From Viscum album (taxonomy: Eukaryota; Streptophyta; Magnoliopsida; Santalales; Viscaceae): 64,000 nt of DNA. Below are positions 14,350-29,000 of this stretch, piece after piece. Positions within the stretch are counted from its first letter, which is position 1. The number at the start of each line of letters is the position of its first letter. The notes beneath the pieces are model-generated. The model ran no database searches. It was not told the origin of the DNA and was given only the letters and a program-made list of their open reading frames with translations. The stretch spans positions 1,364,546,393 to 1,364,610,392 of the forward strand of contig OY728130.1 in the NCBI GenBank assembly GCA_963277665.1, written 5' to 3'. A program made the position numbers and the translations under genes.

Positions 14350-15500
14350 ATGAAAATAGTGGAGTTGAAGAATCAACAATATGATTTTTGTGACCAAGGA
14401 TGTATTCGCCCTTTTGTAACATTATGGGTATCCTCTATTCTCAATGTTAACAAGAATGATTTAGCTATATTTTTGTGCATTTATTATCAGGAAATCAATG
14501 TTGTTATGTTAAAGAACATTTTTTCCAATCAACACATTGATAAAATATTCAGTCAACTTCATGGAGCTCAATATTTTTGAAATATTTACATTCATTATGT
14601 TTATCATTAGTTACGATTAAAGAAGGAAGATATTCCAAAGAAATAATTATGAATTAGGTATGGAAAATACTAGTTTACAGTTATACCATTTGGATTTACT
14701 AATACAAAATTTATTTTTATAGATCCATTGAACATAGTATTTAGGGAATATCTTGATAATTTCATTATGGTATTCATTATTGATATATTATTGTACTCTA
14801 AATTATATGAAGATCTTGAGAGTGAATTTATTATATTTATAGGTATTCATAGAAGAAGATGACTATATAGGAATTTAGAAATTATTATTTTTGGATACAA
14901 ATTTTTTTTACTTGACCATATTGTATCGAATGATTTTTTATAAAATGACTAGGAAAAGATAATGGTAGTTATATAATTGTCTACACTATAAACCATAACT
15001 GAGGTTTATTGTTTCATATTATTTGGAATAATAATATTAGTGTTTCTTTTAGAATTATTCCATACTTAATAACATATTAAACAATATTATTGGTAATGTG
15101 GAAAAATTTATATGAAAAAGGGAATGTAATGAATTTTTTGAAGGAATGAAGAGGATATTTATTAATGCCTCAATTGTAAATATTTCATCTCGAAATGAGG
15201 GGTTTGTGATAAATAGTGATACATCAAAGAATGGACTTGGTTGTGTCCTTATATAAAATTATAAAGTTATTTCATTTACATCATGGAAGTTAAAGGCTCA
15301 TGAATAAAACTATCCAACCTATTATCTTGGGTTGGAAACCATAATCCTTTCATTGAAATATATAGATAAATTATCACTATGGTTAAATAAATGACATATA
15401 TTTAGTCCATGAGAGAATAAAATAAAAACTTTCATAGAAATATATGAACATGTGAAAAAGGTGTTGGATTTAGCTACTCAAAGATTATGATTTCTCAATA
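14350..15500 (+). pseudogene. Gypsy reverse transcriptase and RNase H of B (decayed)
   Basis: The frame 14350-14580 follows the N-terminal half of chromovirus reverse transcriptase: ELK...DQGCIRP, then FSQLHGAQYF, matching ELK..LD.GFIRPS and FDQLQGA..FSKID. From 14600, LRLKKEDIPK, VIPFGFTN and REYLDNFIMVFI continue it. The catalytic pair FIDDILIYS reads FIIDILLYS, so the first aspartate is isoleucine. RNase H follows at about 15180-15420 (NSDTSKNGLGCVLI, then WKLKAHE), keeping the first acidic residue of the family block. Stops and shifts break all of it. Gypsy order (reverse transcriptase before integrase) is clear. Confidence 0.8.
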
Positions 15501-15699
15501 CACTGTTACCCTAGGAAAGAAAAAATAAAATAGACACATTGAGTAGTAATGATAATGGGGTACTCAACCAAATGGGGATATAAAGGGACCATATATTCAT
15601 TTATTTAGTAAATATGTATATATGAAATATTATGAAAGTAGAGATATCATCCCTTTTTAAATTATTGTAAAACCATCATTATGATAAAAGAGAAAAAGT

Positions 15700-17110
15700 T
15701 CTAAATCTGATGTTGAGTATTTTCAAAGGAAAATAACTGAATTGAATGATGTGGTATAGGAAAAATTTATCTATTCAAATGGTTTCCTAAAACATGTAAA
15801 TATATTGTTTGTTTCATATACACCTAAACAATAAAGGTAATTGTTTGATGATATTAATAGATAAAATTTATATGTACACCATTGTAGCATGAATATGTAT
15901 AGGGATTGGAGGGAAAATGTTTTTGGGATAACATGAAGTGGTAAATTACTACTTATGTATAAAAATGCATAGTTTCATAATAGGTGAAGTATGAGAGAAA
16001 ACATCATTAATGTTTCATGTAACCTATTATAATTTATGTGTGGATCTGGGAAAACATTACTATATAATGTTGCATAGAACTACTAAATAACACTAGAAGG
16101 GAATACCTAATATCCGTTATTATTGATTTTTAAACCAAATATACCTATTTCCTCTCTATAAGAGATTATTTACCTCTTGAGAACCTCATGGGCCTCTATA
16201 TTAAATAAATTTTAAAACATCATATTATAACTCTGTGAATTGGTTGTGTTCATGATCCCCATTTTACATAAAATTTATTGAAGTTTATTCTAAAGGATCA
16301 AAACACTGAGCTTCATTTGTGTACCACATTCCTTCCTCAAACTGAGGTATAGTCTGAATGGACTATTCAAACATTATATGACATGTTTAGGTCATGCTGA
16401 ACTAATTTTAAAGGTACATGGGAGTGATATTTAACTATGGGTGATTTTTCTTATAGTAATATTTTACATCCAATAATTTAAATTATGTCGTATAAAGCAT
16501 TATATGTTAACCAAATTCATAAAACATATTTTCAACTAGAAGTAAGTGAAATAAATTTTTTCAGAATAAAACTTGATGAGGAGATGAAGAAAAAGGTAAA
16601 GCCTAGTTTGGATCATATTAAAAAATCTAAAGAAATACATAAGAGTTATACTAATAACTGGAAGGTATATTTGGAATATTAATTATGAGTTCATGTTTTC
16701 AGAAATATTTCTTTATATAAGGGTGGTATAAGGATAAATAATAAAGAAAAACTATTCCCTAGGTATATTAGACCCTTTGATATTTTGAAATGTATTGGAG
16801 ATGTGGCTTACCAATGAAAAATTCCTCTATTCCCAACAAAGTACATGATGTTTTACATATATCATTATTAAGGAAGTACATCATAGATCTAATTCATATG
16901 CTCACCTATGAAGAAATAGAATTGGAATATGAACTATATTATTCTGAAGAGACTATCTAAATTATTGATAATAAAGGGAATATTCTAAGTGATCAAATGA
17001 CTCAACTTATAATGTTAATTTGGATAAATCATAAAACAGAGGATGAAAAACTAAAACCAAAGGATTTTATAAATAAGAGACATCCTTATTTGATTAGATG
17101 ACAATTTCTT
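15700..17110 (+). pseudogene. Gypsy integrase and chromodomain of B (decayed)
   Basis: Integrase remnants are clearest at 16240-16500: HPH/DPHFT for the DPRFTS block, then TFLPQTE, WTIQTLYDMF and FSYSNI, matching HPQTDGQSERTIQTLEDML and VEFAYNNS; the catalytic glutamate is retained in SEW. The C-terminal integrase region runs through the frame 16485-16682 (MSYKALY, then a basic helix) and 16690-16900, where PRYIRPFDILKCIGDVAY matches PRYIGPFEILERIGDVAY. At 16930-17100 a chromodomain remnant reads ETI*IID.KGNIL, LIMLIWINHK and INKRHPYL, matching the VLWRNH...YPHLF tail. It would have steered insertion to heterochromatin. The frame has many stops. Confidence 0.78.
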
Positions 17111-17138
17111 TAAAATGTTTGAGGGTGTAATTTTTATT

Positions 17139-17148
17139 GGAGGGGGAA
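17139..17148 (+). other. Polypurine tract of element B
   Basis: The run GGAGGGGGAA directly precedes the TG that opens the 3' LTR. In this element type it primes plus-strand DNA synthesis. Position and strand agree with the pol remnants. Confidence 0.7.
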
Positions 17149-19269
17149 TGTAACCTTTAAGCCTCAACTATATTCAGTGACCATTATATTATAATATAAC
17201 ATGAAAAAATTTATATTTTAATATTTACTTAAAAAAAATTATAATTTGACTAGATGAACATTTATTTTGAGTTTACATGGTAAAAATATGCCTACAATGA
17301 ATTTTGAAATTTTAATATTGTTATAATGTTTTCTCAATAATAAAAAATATTATATTCAACTAGTAGTTATATTATTTATAATAATGTGTAAAAGTATTTA
17401 TAAAAATTTATTTTTTATCTTTAATTTTTATATTTATTGTTATAAGATAAATTGGAGGTAAAATGATGTATTGTATAGAAATTTCTTTTCTCCATAAAGT
17501 TGTTATTGTTTAAAATGTAATAATGTCTATCCATTTAACATAGTCAAAATAATATTTAATGATGAATTATTTATAAGAAATTAATATATTATAGAACTAA
17601 ATATATAAATTTAAATCCTACTAATTAATTTTAAATTTTATATAGTTAATATAAGATCATTTTATGCTTGAAAAATGCATTTCGTGAAAAATCATTTTCA
17701 ACACTATTTGTGGGTTTGTTTTTTAAACAAAAAAATTAAAATTATTAGAATTAAATTTAATATAATGGTTTAAATATTATTAATAATAATAAATAATGTT
17801 ATTTATATGTTAAAATTCATTTTTCCATAATGAATAATAAAAACATTAAAATATTAAATAACATGTTTATGATTAAAACAAGGTTCTGCATATTAAATGT
17901 GCTTGTGTTAAAATTAATGATCAAAAAACATAGAACTTTTATTTGATAGTTTTTAATTAAAAATTAGAATAATTATATTTAATTTATCTGATAAGTATCA
18001 TTTTAGTTTTTTTAAAATATAATTTACCATGTGTAAAAACATTCTTATAACGGTTAAAACTCAAATCATAAAAGTAGTTAATCAAAGAGGTAATGGATAT
18101 AACTTGTTTAAAACATGTTTTTCTTATTTATGTAGGTTTATCTTGGACTTATAATCCTACCAAGGAATTATTTATCAATTTTTGATTCACTTGGGTTGAG
18201 TGTCATTTCCCATTGTTGAATTGTTTCCGGTATTTATAAAAATGTCACTCCACCACAATTATAAAATAGAACTTACTCTCTTCACTTATACACACCTATC
18301 AAGAAATTTACATTAATAAATTCCAATTTAAATTTCTCTATAACATTATTATTAATGTTCTAGATGTATTGGTCTTCCCAAAAGTTCAATCCTATTATTC
18401 TGAAAAAGAGATTCATATGAGATTTTATTTAATCAAAGGAAATTATCTTCACAAAGAACTATCTTTTTTTACTTCTTGTTTACAAATTAAATTATTTATA
18501 AAATAATTAAATAAAATAACACTATTATATGTCATATAATTAGATGTTATTATTTTTATGGAATAAAATTTATACATATCCTTCCCCACTAATTAGGGAA
18601 AAAATTAATCGCTCGTGTGTATAGAAGACAACCGCCTTGCGACTTGATGTAAATTTATTTCCATCACTAACCCTCATGGATAGTAATCATGATAGAAATT
18701 AAAAAATATATATATGACAAATATGACATGCTATTAATTTTTTAAAATTAATATTTCATATTCTTCATTAACATTCCACCCATTAATGAAATAAGATCAT
18801 CAATCATGTGTACGTATGACCTACCGTCTCGACAAAGTGAGGTGATTCATTTACCATGTGAAAAAATTAGAGAATGGTCCTAAAAATTTGTATAATGAGA
18901 AAATATGATATCTATAACATTAATATCATTTTTCTATTATGTAATTATATCCTATTCATGAGAACCATAATATTTATAATAAATCATGTATGATAAAATA
19001 AGGTAACTAGTAGACGAAACAAATAGAATAATAAAATATTTTTAAGGAATTAGTGATGTGTGTTTATAATAGGATCATATAAGATATTATAAAAATAAAT
19101 ATGTATCAACTAAAAAATATTAAAATTAATAAAAACATTATTAATGAGGTCAAATCTCATTCAACTAAATGGAATAATGAGGTATGGTAATTCATATCAA
19201 TTTTCATTCTATTGATACATTTATGTTCTTATAAAAATATTCACTTTTTATGGTGTATATACCATCTAT
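17149..19269 (+). repeat. 3' LTR of element B, left part
   Basis: Starts TGTAACC after the polypurine tract and is collinear with 8338 to about 10440. It is broken at 19269 by the insertion of C and continues at 63646. The last five bases, TCTAT (19265-19269), are one copy of the target duplication of C; the other, TCTTT, is at 63646-63650. Confidence 0.8.
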
Positions 19270-22200
19270 TGTTTAACATCCCAAACCCTAGTAGCAAGGA
19301 GACCATTTTATGCATCATTACATTTAAATAAAATATAAGTAATCACATCACAAAGGACTAAATAATTTAATAGTATTGGAAAAATATATACTTATTGGGG
19401 TCATGAATTACAATTGATTACAAAAATTTCAAAATAATTTCATTCTAGAATAACATTATTACATCTATAATATAATTGCATGTCAAACGTAGTACTCTTC
19501 ATGGGATCCTAGAAAATGTAATCAATGTATGGGAGTTCTCAAATTACTGTTATGTTTTATCTATAGAGTAAGCTATCATGAATAAATAAGAGTTATAAAA
19601 ATAGAAATGTTAATAACTGAGAAAACATTTCATTTAAATAACTGGATAAGGAATAATCATTATAGTAGGATAAATAACTGAAAACAACTTTCATTTAATC
19701 AACCAACTGAAAATAAATGTATCCCGAGATAATGTTGTAGAAAAAATCTCTTAGATAAAAAAATGAAATCTTAAGGAGATGATTGATTATTGGATATCTT
19801 GTATCAGACATATGATACCTTTAATATTATTATCTTTCACAAGATGGTTTAAAAAATATGAAAATCCCATTAAATACTATCTATGCTAATTTATCTCATT
19901 GGATTAACTAATGCATCAAGGGTCTGTATAATTTTTGGACGCATTAATCAGTAAAAGTATAAATCAATCCTTATATATCAAATAATTTATTTAGTCAATT
20001 ATTAATATACATTAACATCAAATATCTATATTGACTAAAGCATACCGATTTATAAATATTTCCCCAATCAAAAAATAATATTATACATAAAAACTGTATT
20101 TATAAATGTGAAACAGTTTAATAAAGAATAATATCCATGTAAAATAATATTGATAATTAGGTGTAATTTAATACCTAATGATCATGGGAAAGTTAATATA
20201 TCAAGGAGATGTTAATTACTACAAAATGAAATAAGAAAGTGAATGTTAATGCTCTCTATGGAAAAAATAATCATAAACCATATAGAAGAAGAATAATTAT
20301 GGTATTAATATATACCCATTAGTGTAATAATAAAGTTATTTTATAATTTATTAATATAAATTCCATAAAAATACCATTTAAATTATTATTTTGGAAAATA
20401 TCTTTTTGATTTTGAAAAACATTTCCAAAATCATTTTCATCAAAAATAAATTTTTGAAAACATTTTCTATAATAATATCCTCATATAATTGAAATATAAA
20501 ATTCAAATAAATGAAGTTAAAGATGTTGGGTATTTGTATTAATTTCATAAGAGTTAAAAATAACATTACATTATCAATGTAAATATTTTAGTAAAGTGCC
20601 TTGTTTGGAAAACAAGAAGAAGATTCCATTCAAAATTTCAGTAAAACATAATCAAGAATTATTTTAAAACAAACATAATATACCATTTAAAATAGTTTTT
20701 AAAGATTAAAAATTGTTTATTTTTCCTTTGATAAATCATTTTATAACTGTCAAAAATATTTTTTGATTTTATTTAGGAAACATGGTTTTTAAGGAAATAA
20801 ATTTCCAATGGAAGAGAGAATTAATTTCAGTTTTTCATCAATCATATTCCTGATTAATTTAAATAAAAATGTGTGGGAAATGGTACTATTACTTGAAAAT
20901 ATAATGAATACCCATCATATAGGGAAATTAAATGGTTCCTTAAACTATAATAAATTTATTTCATTCAATTGAAAGTTCTGAATAAACAATCTTGATTAAA
21001 ATGAAAATTGTGAGGCTAACCCTTGCAAAGATCATATAATTTAAGTCAAAATAAACCTATGAATATATTATGTGTGTAAGAATTAAATCTATCTAAAATA
21101 AGTGAAATAAAACATAAGGAAATCAAAAGTCATTATACACATAAACATAGAGTGTTAAAATCCATGATGTAATAGTTTATCCTAATGAATGAAATTTCAG
21201 TTAAGAAATTATTTACCACTGGGTAAATTTTAATTAAAATATTTTCAGATGATACAATTCAAATTGAAACTTCCAATACCATGAATAATTATGTATTCAT
21301 GATATTACAAATCAAATGTACACTATATAAATATTATAAATGAAACAAGTTTCATAACATTAAAATACGCCTCAATGAAATGAAATTGAGATGAAATTCC
21401 TTACCTAGTAATTCCTTTTGGAAAATCATTATTTATACTCTTATTAAACATTATTTAACCTTCTATATATTGGATTTTGACATGTTACTTATTTATTATA
21501 GAAACATTTTTATATTTATAATATCATTTACGTTCCTTTTATAGTATCTTATTACCCGTATGTTAATAATATTTTATTATTTTCAATGTTTAATGTATTA
21601 TGGCATTGGTTCTCATGCTTCTTTTGTTATAAATTTTATGGATCATGAACACATAATTATATCCTCTACATATAAATAATAATGAAATAATTATTATATT
21701 TATAAATTAATAGTACTTTTAAAACCAATCATGAAATATGGTTATGAAAAATAATGTATGTTACCATCATGGAGAGGGTAAGGCATACATAAACATGAGT
21801 ACCGTTTCCATTTTTCAATGATCATTACGAAAATTAGGTATGTAACTTTTAATGTTTAGATAATTATAATAATATCATAATTACCATACTATATAATTAT
21901 ATATATCAACCATATTGTGTGGTGATGAATGACAGTCGCATCACTTTGTGAAGGAGGTTGTCCATACACACACGAATGATGTTATCATCTTTATGTGAGT
22001 GAAAATAAGAAAAATATATAAAAATTATTTTTAAGAAATTATAATTATTTAATTAATATCATAATTATGTCATTTATTTGACATATAATTTTTATCATAT
22101 TGTTTATCAACTTCCATGTGAAGTATTATGGAATGATTAATCATACAACTTCCTGAGATGGTAGTCCGCTGTATAGATGAGAAATATTATAATATATCCT

Positions 22201-24692
22201 ACATAATGGAAGGAAAAAAGATTTATATGATATTTTAACAACATAAAAATAAATATGTGCTACATATCATATATACACTTTATATTCATATCCATAACCA
22301 ACCATGATAGTTGGAAATGAAAAAATGAACGACATCAATTCATAAGGAAATAGTCTATCATACACATAAATAATGATTTTTAACCCATTTGATGGATGTG
22401 GAGATGGTTCTAGGTCAATGAAATATTATAAAAACATCCCAATTTATATAATATACTATGGATATTATATTATCGTGGTATAATAAAAATAGGATGTGGA
22501 GAAAGAAGTCAAATAAATATTCTTTTTGAATAATATTACCTATTATTCGGGTATCCTCATTAGTATTACACTAAATAATTAATTTTTTTGATGTATTCCA
22601 AAAATAGGGATAATGGGATTAGCGGATGGAATTTGGAATGTTTTTTGGGTTGATTTGGATTAACCAAATCGCTTTAGAGGTGTAGATAAGTTAGGGGAGT
22701 GAGTTCCCTTTTATAGTTGACGAGGAGTTGAACATTTGTAAATATAAAAAACTATTCGCTATTGGGAGGTGAATATTTCCTAACATGGATCCCAAATTGA
22801 TAATTAACTGTATTTAAGTATCTTATGGTTTAAATACACCTCCACCACACACATATAATCACATGTTTTAATCATATTCATCCCTAAATTTATGTTAACT
22901 TATTTTTACCATTTTTTTTCACCAAGGTAACTATTTTTATAACATAGGTAATATATCGATTAAGAATAAATTAATGTGTTAAATCATATATAATTTTTAA
23001 CCACATATTATTTGTATAAAATCTAATTTATCAATTAAAATAACATGTGTTCTGAAAATTTAATTTAACACAAGTGAATGTATGTGAAAAAACATCGTTT
23101 TAACCTTAACTAGGCTAACATTGTTTTTTACTATTTAGGGATAAATATAGTCATTATAAGAGACAATTTTGTCCATTTATGGACCATAGATGATATTTAT
23201 TAAAATTTAAAAATCATTTGTAATAATATTGGATATTTAGTATTTTTAAATCATTTAATAAAAAATTATTTATTTTAAAATAACATTAATGTCGATTTTC
23301 TCTTTATTCCAATAATTTGAATTTAAAAAATATCATGGAAATTAGGGAATTAAGAAACTATTATTTAAAAACTATTATAACATGATGTATTATTCTACAA
23401 AATAAATGTATGATAGTAATTCTTTTAATTTACTTCACATTGAAAATTTTTAGTGTTATGTATTTTATTTAATTACTATGTAAATAATTTATTTGTTTGA
23501 TTCTTAAGAATTTAATGTAATTATATCTTTTCATAAAAATTAAAATAAATTATCGTTATAAAAAACTAATTTATATTTCAAAATAATATTTATAACCAAA
23601 CATGCGGTGAATTCTTACCTATCCCAAAGCATTATAGATATTAAAAATAAGAAAATTATCTTTTTTGTCTTTTTCTTTTCATAACATATTATATTGGTCA
23701 TATTCAAATTCAAGTGGAAGTAAATATCTATATTATAGAATATTTTATGGAAACATTATAAATAAATTCATTTAATAAAATTAAGATAACATGTGAGGTC
23801 ATTTTTTATTTTATTAATCTAGTATAACCACCTAAAAATCATTTTTACCATAACCGCAATAATTAATTTTTTACTACATCAACTATTAACATTTTAAAAA
23901 ATAATTTTACTATATAAGACTTCTTAAATTATTAAAATTCCACATATTGAGTCCATTTTATTGAATAAAAATATCAAAAAATGTAAAATTTAAATTTAAA
24001 ATTAGTCCCACAGACTTGATATGAAAGTGTGTTTTTATAGTGATGATGTTAAAAAGTTTACATTGTTTATATATATAAATATATTAAACATTGAATTTAT
24101 TACAAGGACCTTAATTCAATTAATTTATGTAAAATTAAAAAAATTACACATAAAAAACAATTCAATAAATAATTTAACATTATAAATTGATTATATGATA
24201 ATGTAGTTTCCAATTAAAATTTTGTATTGTTTATTATTCATAAAAAATGGTAACATTCAGAAAATTCACAAAAAAAAATTACCCTATAATAATTTTGATA
24301 TTCCAAATTAAATTTTTTTTTTATTTCATGAAATAATTTTTCTAATTATTTTTTTATAAATTTTTAATTGTGCACGCAAAGTGATATTAAACAGTCCTTT
24401 AGGGAAAAAATCAGTTTTTCAGAAAACATTTCATTTTCTATTTAATGATTCTAATTTTATTACTAATAAATAGATAAATAAGAAACATATAACATATATA
24501 TATATATTCATATTTTATTTAATCATAATCATTCCAACCATTCCGACTATAATATTAAATAATAATACTAATAGTATATTTTTCTTTCATAAAACATGGT
24601 CTTGCATGTAACGCAAGCTAAAATCTGTACTGACTGCATTAAAATATATATAATAAATTTACTTTATTTATAACATTAAATAAAAATTTAAA
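19270..24692 (-). repeat. 3' LTR of element C, first part
   Basis: Collinear with 55297-63500 minus fragment F. Paired landmarks are 19480-19520 (AGTACTCTTCATGGGATCCT) with 55513-55535, 21960-21990 with 58320-58350, 22130-22180 with 58500-58560, 22550-22800 with 58920-59160, 23600-23650 with 62615-62650, 24000-24040 with 62880-62920 and 24530-24620 with 63360-63480. The outer end reads TGTTTAACATCCC. It is interrupted by A at 24693. Internal frames such as 20378-20566 are not genes. Confidence 0.72.
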
Positions 24693-27600
24693 TTTAATGG
24701 GCTGACCCCAAATGTTCGGAGTCTGTTCATTACTTTATTACAATTTCATGATTTTAAGGAAAAAAATACCGAAGGATTTATTAGTTTAGTAGTCTTGGAT
24801 AAAATAGATATATACATGGAATCCATTTTACTTTGGGAAAATAAAACAAAATAATATAAAAAATGAAATCTAATAAACAACAACCTTAAAAAAATAGTTT
24901 ATATCATCATCATAACTTGCAGAAGGAAAACATATGAAATGGGCGACATAAAATTCTCAGAAATGGTTACATAAAGTGGAAGCATGAAACAATAATGAGT
25001 GAATCATAATCAATTATACATAATCAATATATCATGGTGTGTAATTGAAAAATAAACACTATTAATAAACTTAGAATAAAAGTTTATACATAGATTTTTT
25101 CACAATGAAAAACTCATGGATAGTAATAACTGAATAATGAATAAAGAGAATTATTATTATTTGGATGTCATGTATCTGGAACATGATCCATCATACTATT
25201 GAGATGGTTTAAGTTTGTGGATAGAAACCCGTCTAATTAAGTTTTAGATACAAAATTGAAGGGTTTTTCTCTAACTATTTTGTCTCGTGAGACCTTTCGA
25301 TGCATTGAGGGGATATATAGGGCCCCTCCGATCACTTAATGTCCACTGCAATCTTATAAAAATATTTAGTTCTAGATCAATATTCCTTATCAATTTATTT
25401 ATTGAGTAGAGGATATAGATTCATCAGTATTTTCACAGTTAAAACAATATTCAACATAAACACCATATTTAAAATTGTATACGACTAGTAAAATAATCAT
25501 ATAAATTATTAAAGAATATGTATATTTAATAGGAATATAATTTCTATTTAAAAATTATCTCAAAGGGGAATTATATACACAACAACAAAAATGATTAAGT
25601 GCGCAATACCAAATAAGTCTCGAAGATATGAAAATTGTGATGATGTCCCTTACCACATTGTAATCAATCCAATCTCATAACCAAAATTTAAAAATCATTA
25701 AATGAATCATTTAATACCATGGATATATGGTAAATAATGATATTATATATCAAATTTCAGCATATATACACCACATAAAGAAAATTAGTGGCGAAAAATG
25801 AAAATATCACAAACATAAAAGTGAGATGAGAAACCCCTTACCTTATTTATAAAGGTGATATTCCTTTGATCTTAACACCCTGGATAGTAAAATTATATCC
25901 ATTAATTAATTAATTAAAAAACTTTTCAATGTGTATTATAGTTTTATTATGTTCATTTATGGCCTTCTTAATAAGTTATAAGACTGAATTCTGTCATTCT
26001 GGAGTGTTCGTTTAGTTGACTTTCATGATGAATTTGCTTGACTATGAGTAATAGAGTTTATGTGGAATAGATATAATTTTATAAAATTATAATTACAAAT
26101 TATTAATGAAAATCCATAAGTTTAAATGGTTATACATATCATTTGGTTATATTGTTTTAGTATGAATCACTAGATAACATGTTAATGATAATCATTTAGC
26201 TTGATTTTAGAGGTGTTTAATCATAGTGAACTAGTTATTTCAATTATTTAATATCATATATATATATATATATAATGGTTCTAGAACCTTATAAGATATA
26301 TAATAAATACTTTATAATCTAGTTCAACCATTCTATTTGTTTCGTGTCCAGACCTGAAGGATAAATTGAATAACCAAACATCGTAGTCCATGAATGTTGT
26401 AAATCACCACCTCCCAAACGATGATTTCCTTTTTAAAATAAAATAGAGAGAGTAAAGATATTGACATTATATCTTAAATAAATATTATATAATTACATTT
26501 TATATATGATACTATATTTACCATGATCAATTGGACATAATAAGTTAGGATAGAATAATAAACAATGGGGGAACTTGAAATGAAAAGAAAAGAAAAGAAG
26601 GATGATGTTTACCTATTGAATTCCTCTCCTTGAGAACCTCTTTAGGGACCTTGGTTTGGGCCTTTTAGTGAGACAAGAAGATCTTTAACATAGGAGAGGG
26701 TCTTGGGAAGACTATTTGGTAGAGATTAGGTAAGTCTAAAATCATGATTGGTGGTAGAGTAAGAGGGGTGAGGGGTGGTTTTTATAGCAGAGAAGAGGAG
26801 TGATTTCCCAATATTTTATTCTATATTTTATTATTTTTCTCAATACAAGAAATAGTATTGGGTCTAGTGACCATAAATAGTACTTAGTGCATGTGATTTC
26901 TAATATATGTCCATTTACATTATCCATGACTCAATCATGATGCAGAAATTCATTTATTTTACATATTTTTTAAATTATAAAATTTCACTATTCAACAAAA
27001 ATTCACTTATTTCAAAAAATGCCAAAAATTCACCTTAACGATTTATCAATGTGCAGAAAATAGAAAATAAACCCTTTATATATTTTTTTCCAGATATCAG
27101 AAATTTAATTTTTAATTAAATTTACAATTTTCTTGAAAAATATGTTTTTAAAGATGTAACTGATTTTATAATACCCTACAAAATTAACTAACGTATCATT
27201 AAATTATAAAAAAATAATTGGACTAAAAAATATTTGTTTATTAATCCATTCTATGTAAATGAATTATATTTTAAATTTATGTATTAAGTATAAATTTTAA
27301 TTAAATCTTAATTACTCACAAAAATACCAACAATTAATTACTATATTTTAAAAAATATTCACCCTCTTTTACTGGGTGAGGTTACTAATCATAAGGGTAT
27401 ATAACTATTCATAAGGGTCATTCTTGTACTCCTAAAGGTACATTACTATTTTTAAGGGGCAAGATAGTATTCACCAAATATTATGTTGATCATTTTAGAC
27501 TATAAATAACTTACTAAATGGAACCATGTATGTTTGTTTTTAGAAATTAAAAGAAAAAAGTGGATAAATTATATTTAATGGATAGGTTATAACTACCTCC

Positions 27601-27706
27601 TATAACAAAGTTTTTCTTAGAGAGACATAGTGTTGCATGTATAATAATCTATCTAATGAGCTAAAATTATTTAATAATAAATATACCAAAACCATGGGGT
27701 GTTTTA
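24693..27706 (-). repeat. 3' LTR of element A (3.0 kb)
   Basis: Collinear with 37893-41295. Landmarks are TTCGGAGTCTGTTCATTACTT (24715) with its copy at 37916, the block 24940-25060 with 38140-38250, 25830-25890 with 39020-39080, 26040-26060 with 39605-39625, 26575-26790 with 40130-40350, 27360-27430 with 40950-41040 and 27580-27706 with 41180-41295. The left end has decayed from TGTAATGCCCC to TTTAATGGGCT. An (AT)n run lies at about 26255-26275. Confidence 0.83.
26779..26786 (-). promoter_or_regulatory. TATA-like box in the 3' LTR of A
   Basis: On the - strand the sequence reads CTATAAAAACC, a good TATA box, in the same LTR position as TATAAGAA in the 5' LTR (40340-40347). In the element it would set transcription of the genomic RNA. 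Sequence alone does not show that it is used. Confidence 0.45.
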
Positions 27707-27724
27707 TTCTTCCCCCCTTTGAAA
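27707..27724 (-). other. Polypurine tract of element A
   Basis: On the - strand CAAAGGGGGGAAGAA lies directly before the 3' LTR. It matches the expected position between the chromodomain end and the LTR. Confidence 0.7.
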
Positions 27725-27744
27725 ATTTCATCCATGAAATTATT

Positions 27745-27872
27745 GATGTATATAGTCTTCTAAAACGATGTGGGTAGTTCCACTTCATAAAATCCTCAGG
27801 TTCCCACATTGCTTCTTCCATTTTATGGTTTCTCCAAAGAACCTTTACCAATTGAGTTTTCTGATTTCTCAA
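27745..27872 (-). pseudogene. Chromodomain of element A
   Basis: The frame 27600-27872 starts MRNQKTQLVKVLWRNHKMEE and continues AMWEPEDFMKWNYPHRF. This is the chromovirus chromodomain tail, family pattern L.VKVLWRN...EEATWE.E..M...YP.LF. It retains the tryptophans of the aromatic cage region. The domain binds modified histones and guides integration. The first half of the domain, upstream, is in another frame. The frame runs on into the LTR by chance. Confidence 0.85.
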
Positions 27873-27977
27873 TACTTTCTGTCTAGTGTTAAAAATCTTG
27901 GTAGGCTCTTCAAAGTATGATAAATAAGGTTCAAGTTATATTTCTTCATAGTTGAGTACATGTGTTGGGTCAGGAAT

Positions 27978-29000
27978 TTAATTCTTTAACAATGACATGT
28001 AGAACACATCATGAACTTTGGATAGACTTTGGGGAATCACTAAACAATAATCTACAGATCCAATTCTTTCCAAGATTTCAAATGGTCCGATGTACCTGTG
28101 GAGATGTTTCCCTTTCATACCAAACATTAAGACCCCCTTCCTTAGAGATAAATTTATAAAGAAATGTTCTCCCACATGAAATTCCAAATCATTTCTTTGG
28201 TTATTAGCATACTCTTTTTCTTAAATTGGGCTGATTTAATATGGTCTTGAATTGTATTAACCTTTTTCATCATCACTTCAATAAGTTCTAGTCCTATAAG
28301 TCTCCTCCCACCAACTTCATCCCAACAATTTGGAGTTCTACATCTCCTTCTATATAATTATTCATATGGAATCATCTGAATACAAGAATAGAAACTATTA
28401 TTATAGGAAAACTCCACCAAGGGTAAGTACTGATCCCACATACCTTGAAAGTCATGTGATCATGATCTCAACATGTCTTTAATTGTTTGAATAGTTATTT
28501 CAAATGATCTATTAGTTTGGGGGTGATAATCGGTACTCATATAAAGCTCAGTATCCAAAGTCTTCTGAATAAATTTACATAATTTTGATGTAAATTGGTG
28601 ATCTCGATCAGACATAACAGATAGAGGTACACCATGAAGCCTTAAAAATTCATTAATAATAAGTCTTGGAAGACACCTTAGCGGTAAATCTTCTCCTATA
28701 TCAAGTAAATGTGATTATTTTGTATGATGATCAACAATTACCCATATTTAATCATTCTTCCAAGGGTCCCTTGGTAGTCCTATGAAAATCCCATCATAAA
28801 ATAACCCCACTTCCACATAGGAATAGGTAGAGGTTTCTTGACTCTACTAGGATATTGTCTCCCATCCTTCACTGGTTGAAAAAAAATATACACCTTGACA
28901 CATAGTCATCAATTCCTCACTTCATGTTATCCTAACAAATATATTCATTTAGATCTCTATACATCTTGGTGATACTAGGGTGTATAGAGAAGTTTGATCT
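27978..29000 (-). pseudogene. Integrase of element A (decayed, catalytic D and E still visible)
   Basis: The frame 27978-28187 holds the C-terminal region: EFHVGEHFFI, KGKHLHRYIGPFEILERIG and HDVFYMSLL, as in chromovirus integrases. The core is at 28430-28800 on the - strand: MSDRDHQFTSK carries the second catalytic aspartate, and HPQTNRSFEITIQTIKDML keeps the catalytic glutamate in place of GQSERTIQTLEDML. Around 28750-28800 the IFIGLPRDPW block is readable in another frame. A stop follows the IKDMLRS block. The enzyme would join the cDNA ends to host DNA. Confidence 0.82.

Noticed and set aside
20378..20566. Hydrophobic 62-codon frame on the - strand
   Set aside because: It is built from AT-rich codons (Phe, Ile, Leu, Lys) inside the C LTR and has no motif; expected by chance at this composition.
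26255..26275. (AT)n run as a regulatory element
   Set aside because: A simple microsatellite in the LTR of A, absent at the matching place in the other LTR.
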